64,000 bases of DNA from Flammulina velutipes (taxonomy: Eukaryota; Basidiomycota; Agaricomycetes; Agaricales; Physalacriaceae), in contig CM022369.1 in NCBI GenBank assembly GCA_011800155.1, positions 2,108,001 through 2,172,000 of the forward strand. Direction: 5' to 3'. Positions within the stretch are counted from its first letter, which is position 1; each line of letters begins with the position of its first letter. The notes under the pieces were generated by a model, which was not told where the DNA came from, did no database searches, and saw only the letters and a program-made list of their open reading frames with translations. Position numbers and translations under genes: made by a program. Below, one piece after another: positions 55,794-64,000 of the stretch.

Positions 55794-58700
55794 ATGTCTA
55801 GCAACTTTGACTTTACTGACAAAACAAACGAAACCTTGGCCAGTGCAATCCAACTGGCAAAGGACTATGCTCATGCACAAGGTAAGTACACTTGCTCTCA
55901 AAGGACTTGAAGCATACTAACCACTGTATACAGTACATCCCGCTCACATAGCATTCGTCCTCCTCAATGAAGGCGCAGGAGACTCTATGCCCGGCGGCGG
56001 AGGCTCGGGACCCACTTCACTCTTCTCCTCTGTCATTCAGAAGGCAGGAGGCGACCCGGTATGTATTCAAGTACTCTTACCGTGTTTCCTAGTGCTCACT
56101 TGGAATCCCAGGTCCTCGTCAAGCGATCCTTACAAAAACTCATCGTCCGTCTGCCCACCCAGAGCCCGCCCCCCGATGACACTTCGCTGAGCGCCGCTTC
56201 CCTCAAAGTCCTTCGCGAAGCGCACAACCTCCAGAAGACCATGCACGACTCGTACATCGCTCAGGATCACCTCCTCCTTGCGCTCCTCAAAGACTCTTCC
56301 ATCGCGCCTGTACTCAAAGAAGCCAGCCTCACAGAACCCGCTCTCAAGACCGCCATCGAACAAATACGCGGCAATCGACGCGTCGAATCAAAGAACGCTG
56401 AGCAGGGATTCGACGCCCTCCAAAAGTACGCGATTGATTTGACGGCACTCGCGGAAGAGGGCAAGATTGATCCTGTCATTGGCCGAGATAATGAAATCAG
56501 ACGCGCCATCCGCATCCTCTGTCGAAGGCAAGTACACCTTTTCTGCTCAGCGCCTCCTATACTGACATTTGCATGTGTAGGACTAAGAATAACCCGGTAC
56601 TTATCGGCGAGCCTGGTGTCGGCAAGACCTCCATCGCCGAGGGACTCGCCCAACGTATCGTCAAGCGCGATGTTCCGGCCAGTCTCATCTGTCGCTTATT
56701 CTCCCTCGACATGGGCGCGCTCATGGCCGGCGCAAAATTCAAAGGAGAGTACGAAGAACGAATCAAAGCTGTCTTGAACGAAGTCGAAAAGGCAGCCGAG
56801 GACGGTGGACCGGGAGTTATCCTCTTCATCGACGAGTTGCACTTGATCATGGCTGGCCGGGGCTCAGAAGGTGGAGGTATGGACGCCGCCAATTTGTTCA
56901 AGCCTCTCTTGGCTCGTGGCAAGCTGCGCTGCATAGGTGCCACAACACTGGCAGAATACCGCAAGTACATCGAGACGGATGCTGCCCTGGAACGTCGATT
57001 CGCCCAAGTCATTGTCAACGAGCCCTCCGTTTCCGAGACTATCAGCATCCTTCGTGGTATTCGCGAGAAGTATGAAGTGCATCATGGGGTCAAGATTCTC
57101 GATCCCGCCCTCATCTCTGCCGCCAGCCTGGCGCATCGATACCTCACCTCCCGTCGACTTCCTGATGCCGCTATAGATCTAATCGACGAAGCCTGTGCTA
57201 GGTAAGTACTTGAATCTCTTTTGCTATCGATAATGATTCTGACTTTCATTCCTATAAGCGTTCGTGTCACTCGTGAAACTGAACCAGAAGAGATAGACAA
57301 ACTACAACGTCGCAAGCTCGAACTTGAGGTCGAGATTCACGCTCTGGAACGCGAAAAGGACAGCGCTAGCAAAGACCGTCTCACGATCGCGAAGAAAGCC
57401 ATTGCCGATGTTGAGGACGAATTACAACCTCTCAGGGCTGCATATGACAACGAGAAGAAGCGAGGGAACGAGATAAATGAAGTTAGGAAGAAGATCGATG
57501 AGCTCAATGCGAAGCGCGAGGATGCTGAGCGAAGGTATGTCTTGTGTGCGTGCTTCTAAATGATTGGTGACTGACCTTTGACTCTAGATATGATATTGAC
57601 ACTGCCTCGGACCTCAAATACTATGCCATTCCCGATCTTCAAAGCCGGCTAGCGCAGTTGGAGGCCAAGAAGGCGGCCGAAGACGCTGCAGGTGAAGGGC
57701 TTGCCACCGACACTGTGACGTCTGAGCAAATCGCTGAGATTGTTGCACGGTGGACTTCGATTCCTGTTACGCGATTGATGTCCACCGAGCGCGAGAAGCT
57801 TTTGAGGATGGAAAAAGTCTTGGCCGAGAGTGTCGTAGGTCAGACCGAGTCGGTCAAGGCAGTCGCCAATGCGATTCGTCTATCGAGGAGTGGACTGTCG
57901 AACCCTGCTCGTCCGATTGCAAGCTTCCTCATGGCTGGACCTTCGGGCACTGGTAAGACTTTGATGGCGAAGACAGTGAGTATCTGCATCATTCGTTCCT
58001 TTGGCTTCTGTTGACCATTTTTTATAGCTCGCCAATCTTCTCTTCGATTCATCCGATGCAATGATTCGTGTCGATGGCTCAGAATACTCTGAGAAACATT
58101 CTATCGCACGACTCATTGGTGCTCCACCAGGATACGTTGGCCATGACCAAGGCGGTCAATTGACGGAGTACATCCGCCGGAAACCTTACAGCATCGTCCT
58201 CATCGACGAAATCGAGAAGGCCTGCAGGGAATTCGTCACATTATTCCTTCAAGTCTTGGACGACGGTCGACTTACCGATGGACAAGGCAGAGTAGTCGAT
58301 TTCCGAAACAGTAAGTCTATTACGCGGTGGTTTCGAGCTGTTGCTGACGATTCTTTCAGCGGTGATCATCATGACCTCCAACTTGGGTGCAGCCTATCTC
58401 AATGAAATGGGCGAAGGACCCGTCAATCCCAAGACGAGGCAGCTCGTTATGGGCGCCATTCAAGGTCACTTCCCTCCCGAGTTTGTGAACCGTGTGGACG
58501 AGATTATCATCTTCGTGAGTCTTATTATTACCCACCACCACTGATCTGGACTCTGACTATCTTGTAGCGTCCTCTTTCGCGCAAACATGTTCTCCGCATC
58601 GTCGATATCCGCCTCAAGGAAGTCGAAGCGCGGCTAGAGGAGAGAAAGATAACGCTAGACATCGACGCCGACTCCAAACAGTACCTAATGTCTGTTGGCT

Positions 58701-58930
58701 ACTCGCCGGTGTACGGTGCCCGACCTCTCAACCGCGCCATTCAAAGCGAGCTTCTCAACCCTCTGTCGATGATGATCCTCTCGGATCGTGTGAGGGATGG
58801 GGAGATCGTGCGGGTGCGCTTCGATGGTCCGCATAACCGACTCAGTATCCTTCCTAATCATGAGGGGACTGTTGTGGAGGATTATATGGATGTGGACGAC
58901 GACGATATTGACATTGTGGAGATGGATTAA
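55794..58930 (+). CDS. HSP104: Hsp104 protein disaggregase (ClpB family)
   Basis: This AAA+ hexamer threads aggregated proteins through its pore with Hsp70. The N domain starts [20 protein letters not shown] and includes [19 protein letters not shown]. The first ATPase module has [20 protein letters not shown] (Walker A), the pore region [11 protein letters not shown] and [14 protein letters not shown] (Walker B). The coiled-coil middle domain spans about 57260-57620. The second module has [20 protein letters not shown], with [20 protein letters not shown] (pore Tyr) and [11 protein letters not shown], then [15 protein letters not shown]. The C-terminus is acidic ([12 protein letters not shown]), as in cytosolic Hsp104, and no presequence precedes the N domain, which argues against mitochondrial Hsp78. 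At least nine short introns occur. Confidence 0.96.
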
Positions 58931-59127
58931 AAGACCAAAGGTGTATGAATAGAATGTAGCGAATAGTTAGTGTAATCAAAAGCAATTGTACAATAGTATC
59001 ACCTCATTTATGGAATTTCTTTCATCATTCGAGCTCGTCTTCAGAGGGAGGAAGTCATACAGAATGGAGATGTCATTCAATAACACACTGAGCCAACAAT
59101 TCAATAGGTACAAAAAAGCACGTATAA

Positions 59128-61314
59128 TCACGCCGTAGATACTCCCAAAGCGTTCATAAATTTTTCGTATGTGAGGGTTCCGCATAGAGTCTCCGCATCA
59201 ACTTCAATCTCATCTTCCTGTGCAAATCTGACCGTAACGGACGATCGAAAGAACATGTTCTTTAACGGAACAATCCAAGTCTTCCATAATGGTATGAATT
59301 CTGGTCGACACGCTTCAAAAACTGTCCTAGAGCTAAATTCTGAGAACATGAACGACGCTTTGGCGTCGTATGCCCGAGAAAAGCCATCCGTATCCTGCCT
59401 GTACCACGAGAGGAGCACATTGGGGGTAGGGAGTCGACACTTGTTCGGAAGATCAAAATGAACAGCTGCCCACACAAGGAAATAGAAGAAGGATTCCAGG
59501 TCATGACGGTAGCGGTGAACGGGATTCTTGTCCAGAAGGAGACCCAATGCCATGAACGGGGCGGTCCCTGTCCTATGCGTCTCCAAAGAATCGTCTCCAT
59601 TTCCGTTGACATCTGACGCGTTGTCGAAATCCAAAAGTACGCCATGTAAACCTTGATCATCTCGCCCGAACATAATGTTGCCTTCGCTGACATCTCGATG
59701 AAGTACTTTACCCTTGGTGAAGGTCTTGTAGTGGCCTTCGAAGTAAAGATTAGACAACTATACATTAAACAGTGGAAATGAAATCGACGTACATTTAACA
59801 ACATCAATGAATGCAGTCTTGAAATCCTCGATCGTGTCGACTTGCCATAACGCAGCGTACCGCGAAGCGACGCTGACGAGAAGGTCGCGATGTCCATCGG
59901 TGTCCACAACATGCTCCACCCGCTTTGTGAGCCCATATCGCGGTAAGCCAAGCTCATGCTCCGCATTGTATAGTCGGTGGAAGTGGAACTTGGGCAAGTA
60001 TCGCGCGAGTTCGGGCGCTCGTTGTAGAATCATGGCCACGGTATCTGTCTCTGGACGACGCATGTTGCGTGCTAGCCAAGAGAATTTGAGCGCGAGAAGC
60101 GAGTGATGGCCATTTTCATCCTGGCCAAGGACGGGAAAGACTGCGGTGCGACGCCTCGAGACCTCTCGTGCCATGAACAATGGGCTATCTCCATCAACAA
60201 GATACTTGAACTTGTCCTCGGGTTTCTTTGGAGAGTTGAATTCGAAGTAGCTGTCCCGCCATTGGAAAGCTGTCGTCCCGTCTTTAGCCTTATGAAAGAT
60301 GTTATAGCCAGCGCTACGTGGATCGGACAACCGCATGCCGAAGAGCACCAGCATCAATGCGCGAGGATTGGCAGTGAGGGTAAACTCGATGGTGGATAGT
60401 GTGCCCATCGTGTCGTAATACCAGATCCGGATATTCTCGTTGTGAAGTGAAAGTCCAGAGCAGAAGAAACGATAAGTTGCTTCAAAGATATCAGCCACAT
60501 ATTCTCCTAGCTGCCCATCTCTCTCTTTGTAGTATCTCCGTTTTGGTTCGGGCAGGAGGAAGTCTTCTGGTGCCTTACGCTTGCGAGACAATAGAATTGG
60601 GGCCGGCGGGTCGAGAGATTCCGGACTCGTTTTAACACGACTGGCAGCTGAGTCAGTTTGAGCGAGCTTCGGGAGCGGTAAGATTGGAGGTGAACGTTTC
60701 TTGTTGGCTGCCTTGATAGTCTGTGTGACCTTTGGCAGCTCTTCTACCGCATAACGCGGTGTGAAATGACCTCTCCACAGCTTCCCATACCAGCAACTAG
60801 TAATTTCCATCGGAAAAATGACTCGACCCCAGGACGGCCTAGCTTGCCACTTCGCGGAGACAATATCGTCGAAGTCGGATTTGGGGATAAAGAGAAGCTC
60901 GGGCTGGGCATGCAAGAGGGACTGGCCGTTGTCGACGTTCTGCCAGACTCGAATTGGATGGGCGCTTAGGGTGATTTCGTCTGTCTTCTCCATCGTCTCG
61001 AAGAAGAGATTACAGAGCTGTTGGAACGGTGGATAGAGGTACGATTCCGGATAAGGTGACGCCTCTGGGTTCGATGCAACAAGGGACATAGCTGCCTTGA
61101 ATTCGGACAGCGCGACTTCATCCAGAATCCAAAGGTGGCTGTCGACGCGTCGATGGAAAAGAGCCAGTTGAGAGTCCGTAAGGTTCCATATCGTCTTCAC
61201 AAACAGAGTAAAATGTCTAAAGTCGTATGTCATGGCAATGTTCTGCTGAGCATCGCTATCGTAGGACGACGTCGAATCCATGCAGTAGAAATGAGTATCC
61301 ATATGAGTAGCCAT
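59128..61314 (-). CDS. FunK1-type fungal protein kinase, intact copy
   Basis: FunK1 kinases are a large fungal family of unknown function. The protein starts MATHMDTHFYCMDSTSSYDS. It has the family N-terminal region (ALFHRRVDSHLWILDEVALS and SWGRVIFPMEITSCWYGKLW), then FSWLARNMRR and LYNAEHELGLPRYGLTKRVE. A 56-nt intron near 59702-59757 joins DVVK to CHYKTFTKGKVLHRDVSEGN, the catalytic loop. The metal motif is LLDFDNAS (DFD rather than DFG, usual for FunK1). HRTGTAPFMA and RHDLESFFYFLVWAAVHFD follow, with the end EKFMNALGVSTA. Length is about 710 residues. All recognisable catalytic motifs are intact. The two downstream copies are related to it. Confidence 0.85.
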
Positions 61315-61627
61315 AGTCAAGACTGTTTGTTCACAAGAGAATGGCAGAGGAAATTGACAAGATGATGGTAGAATGACAAGGAGGCGCTGACTTAAATAAT
61401 CATCATGGCACGCATTGTGGTGAATCAGGTGACCTTAACAGTGAGAACAATCAGAATCCAGCTTCGTAATGACATCAATAGTTGCGCCACACTGGCACAC
61501 CTTATATGTATGTAATGTACCAAAGCTATTGAGCGATGGACAGCACTGAATCGGATGGTCAAAAGGAAGTAGCATATATATATGGGAGTGTTTATAGTAC
61601 ACAACAAATTAGGCGGTCCATACATTT
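61315..61627. other. Intergenic between FunK1 copies 1 and 2
   Basis: About 313 bp contain the promoter of copy 1 and the remains of the copy 2 3' flank. No other feature is seen. Confidence 0.4.
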
Positions 61628-62626
61628 AGCGTCTGCATAAATTTTTGGTATGTAAGTTAACGGTTCCATCCAGCGTCTTCAGGTCGATTTCAACCCATCT
61701 TGTTTCGAAAATTGAACGGCAACGGACGCGCGATAGAACATGTTCTTCAACGGAATAACCTAAGCCTTCTACAGTGGGAGAAATTCTGGTCGATACGCTG
61801 CAGAGACTGCCTCAAACCGTGTCCCTCCGCTGATGAATGACGCTTTGGACTCATTCGCACACATAAAGTCTTCCTTTGCGTACACATACCACGAGCTGAG
61901 CACCTTGGAAGCAGGAAGTCGGCGCTTGTTTGGGAGGTCGAAATGGACAGCTGCCCAGACAAGGAAGTAGAAGAAGGATTCGAGATCATGGCGGTAGAGG
62001 TGGACGGGATGGTCGACGGACAAGAAATCCATCGCCATAAATGACGCTGTCCCAGTCCTATGTGTTGCCGTGGAAGGGACACTCAGTCTCCATTAACGTC
62101 TGACGTGTTGTCGAAGTCTAAAAGAACTCCATGTGGACCTCGATCATCTCGTCCGAACATAATATTGCCTTTGCTGACGTCTCGATGAAGTAATTTGGTT
62201 TTCGTGTAAGCCTAGCAGTGTGAGAGACGCTGGACATTGTCATGGTTCTGCCAAACTAAGAGCGGGTGGGTGTCCAACGCGACTGAGTGAGTATTCTCCA
62301 TCGCCTAGAAGAAAAAGGTGCAATGCCGTTGGAACGATAGATGGGGGCCTGCTTGCCACTTCGGTAAGTACAAGGTGACGCTTCTGCCAGTATATCCGGC
62401 GGATCCGCAGCAATAGCGACTTTGAATTCGGAAAGCACGCATTCATTGAGAGCCAGGGGCCGGCAGTCAACGCGTCGATGAAAAAGAACACGTCGAAAGT
62501 CCGTGAAGTCCCATGTCGTCCGAGTCTTCAAAGGTTTGAGTCTGTACTTCGTGTTGGTGGTTTTGATGGCGATGTTCTTCTAGTGTGTCTGCTGAACGTC
62601 GGTATATAAGATGGCGTCGTAGCCAT
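61628..62626 (-). pseudogene. FunK1 kinase pseudogene with central deletion
   Basis: The 5' part still matches copy 1 from an ATG at 62624-62626 through LFHRRVDC, ALNECVLSEFKVAIAADPPD and the WQN(V/H)DN segment. It then jumps directly (near 62215) to the sequence before the catalytic loop, so roughly 1 kb of the middle, including most of the N-terminal half of the kinase domain, is missing. After KLLHRDVSKGNIMFGRDDRG and DFDN, a stop and frameshift follow at the Asp/Gly/Asp region. Later the LWKDWIVPL equivalent has a stop (near 61765). The 3' end at 61628 matches the STA* end region of the others only loosely. Confidence 0.85.
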
Positions 62627-62907
62627 AGTCACGGACATGCCGTGTTGTTTGAAGCAAAGTGAGGTCGAAGCGGCAAGAAAATAGACAAGATGAGATGATG
62701 GTACAATAACAAGACGGTTAAGTTGGTTTATGTTTGTTATAACAAACTGTGGTGCATCACGCTTGAACAATAGCATTGGCATTAAGCGCCACACTTCCAC
62801 GACGGAAAAGAATTCCTTTGAAATGTTTAGAAAAGCTGACAGACATTATTGGACTGCGTAGTATTGGATGATGTGAATAAATGGGGGTGTATAGAGTACA
62901 AGATAAA
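62627..62907. other. Spacer between FunK1 copies 2 and 3
   Basis: About 280 bp with no recognisable gene. It holds the 5' flank of copy 2 and the 3' flank of copy 3. Confidence 0.4.
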
Positions 62908-64000
62908 TTATGCCGTCGAGACTTTAAGTGCTTTCATAAATTTCTCGTACGTGATGGTTCCACACAGTGTCTTCGCATCGACTTCACGTTCATCTTGCTG
63001 CGCAAACTGGACGGTAACGGACGAGCGATAGAACATGATCCTCAAGGGAACAATCCAGTCCTTCCACAAGGATAGGAATTCTGGTCGGCACGCTGCGAAT
63101 GTCTCGTCGTAGATAGTATTTTCATAGAAGAACGTCGACTTGGCTTGCATGGCCTTCTTGAAGTCGCCGGCACTGTGCACATACCACGAGCTGAGCACGT
63201 CGGAGACTGGGAGTCGGCGCTTGTTTGGGATGTCGAAATGGACAGCTGCCCAGACAAGGAAGTAGAAGAAGGATTCGAGATCATGGCGGTAGAGGTGGAC
63301 GGGATGCTCGACAGACATGAGATCCTTTGCCATAAATGGCGCTGTCCCAGTCCTATGCGTTGCCGTGGAAGGGACAACGTCTCCGTTTGCATCAACGTCT
63401 GACGCGTTGTCGAAATCCAAAAGAACACCGTGAAGACCTTGATCGTCTCGCCCAAACATGATGTTCCCTTCGCTGACGTCCCGATGAAGTACCTTGCCTT
63501 TGGTAAAAGTCTTGTAGTGACCTGAAAATATGGTCAGAGACCTACACATTAGATAGCGAAGATAGAAAGTGACGTACATTTAACAACATCAATGAATGCA
63601 GTCTTGAAATCCTCGATCGTATCAACCTGCCATAACGCAGCGTACCGCGAAGCGACGCTGACGAGAAGGTCGCGATGTCCATCGGTGTCCACAACATGCT
63701 CCACCCGCTTTGTGAGCCCATATCGCGGTAAGCCAAGCTCGTGCTCCGAATTGTATAGTCGGTGGAAGTGAAACTTGGGCAAGTAACGCGCGAGTTCAGG
63801 CGCTCGTTGTAGAATCATGTTCACGGTCTCCGTTTCTGGCCGACGCATGTTGCGTGCTAGCCAAGAGAATTTGAGTGCGAGAAGAAGTGAATGATGCCCA
63901 TCCACATCCTGACCAAGGACGGGGAGAACAGCGGTACGACGCCTCGAGACCTCTCGAGCGATGAACAGTGGGGTATCTCCATCGGCAAGATACTTGAACT
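62908..64000 (-). CDS. FunK1-type protein kinase, third copy (5' part beyond window)
   Basis: The gene enters from the right edge, so its N-terminus is missing. The first visible residues are KYLADGDTPLFIAREVSRRR, matching copy 1. The exon with LALKFSWLARNMRRPETETV and DTIEDFKTAFIDVVK is nearly identical to copy 1 at DNA level. The catalytic loop is KVLHRDVSEGNIMFGRDDQG and the metal motif is LLDFDNAS. GTAPFMAKDLMSVEHP and DLESFFYFLVWAAVHFDIPN follow, with the end FMKALKVSTA before the stop at 62908. The intron near 63522-63577 is in the same place as in copy 1 but its sequence is much more diverged than the flanking exons. Nothing is broken in the part visible here. Confidence 0.83.

Noticed and set aside
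55794..58930. Hsp78 (mitochondrial ClpB) as identity of the disaggregase
   Set aside because: There is a full ClpB N domain without a presequence and an acidic C-terminal tail, both typical of cytosolic Hsp104.
59600..59640. DFD in place of DFG as a sign of a dead kinase
   Set aside because: FunK1 proteins usually have DFD or a similar variant here, and the catalytic-loop HRD is intact.

Overview
The window is nuclear DNA of a basidiomycete fungus, most likely an Agaricomycete. Genes are dense, lie on both strands and are cut by many short introns of about 45-60 nt with GT..AG ends. The proteins are fungal (COMPASS Spp1, Med5, Ipi1, Pex14, Hsp104, FunK1 kinases). No bacterial operons, insertion sequences or CRISPR arrays were seen. 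All gene models come from hand reading of frames and splice sites, so internal exon borders are approximate unless given.

Layout. 1-7 kb: the end of a mitochondrial-type aspartate aminotransferase, a Ser/Pro-rich protein of unknown function, a secreted aspartic protease, and a small complex I subunit (ESSS/NDUFB11 type). 7-22 kb: glycine cleavage H protein, mitochondrial EF-Tu, PEX14, a GRIP-domain golgin, Mediator subunit 5, a vacuolar-type zinc transporter, eIF3h and a secreted RlpA/expansin-like protein. 22-34 kb: IPI1/TEX10, a degenerate GH5 mannanase beside an intact one, an NPC2-type lipid transfer protein, a four-helix membrane protein, a MEMO1 homologue and ribosomal protein eL32. 34-45 kb: a PAS-kinase-type kinase, EF-1alpha with a leader intron, a tau55/YNL108C-type histidine phosphatase, a cytochrome b2-like FMN dehydrogenase, a doubtful hypothetical gene and an Stm1/HABP4-type protein. 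45-59 kb: SPP1, LSM1, mitochondrial bL32, NDUFA5, two F-box-like proteins, LCP5/neuroguidin, an intron-containing tRNA-Asp and HSP104. 59-64 kb: a FunK1 kinase array with one intact gene, one internally deleted pseudogene and one gene cut by the window edge.

Most genes are housekeeping genes and form no single pathway. Recurring themes are mitochondrial function (aminotransferase, two complex I subunits, H protein, EF-Tu, bL32m), ribosome production and translation (IPI1, LCP5, eL32, eIF3h, EF-1alpha, Stm1-like, tRNA-Asp), and secreted or wall-related enzymes (protease, mannanase, RlpA-like). Several neighbours are head-to-head with very short shared promoters, the tightest being bL32m/NDUFA5 (66 bp). 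The accessory, fast-evolving parts are the mannanase pair and the FunK1 array; each holds a clear pseudogene. I found no convincing wholly new system. The best leads are the FunK1 array, the mannanase pseudogene, the HSP104 promoter elements and the SPP1 leader.
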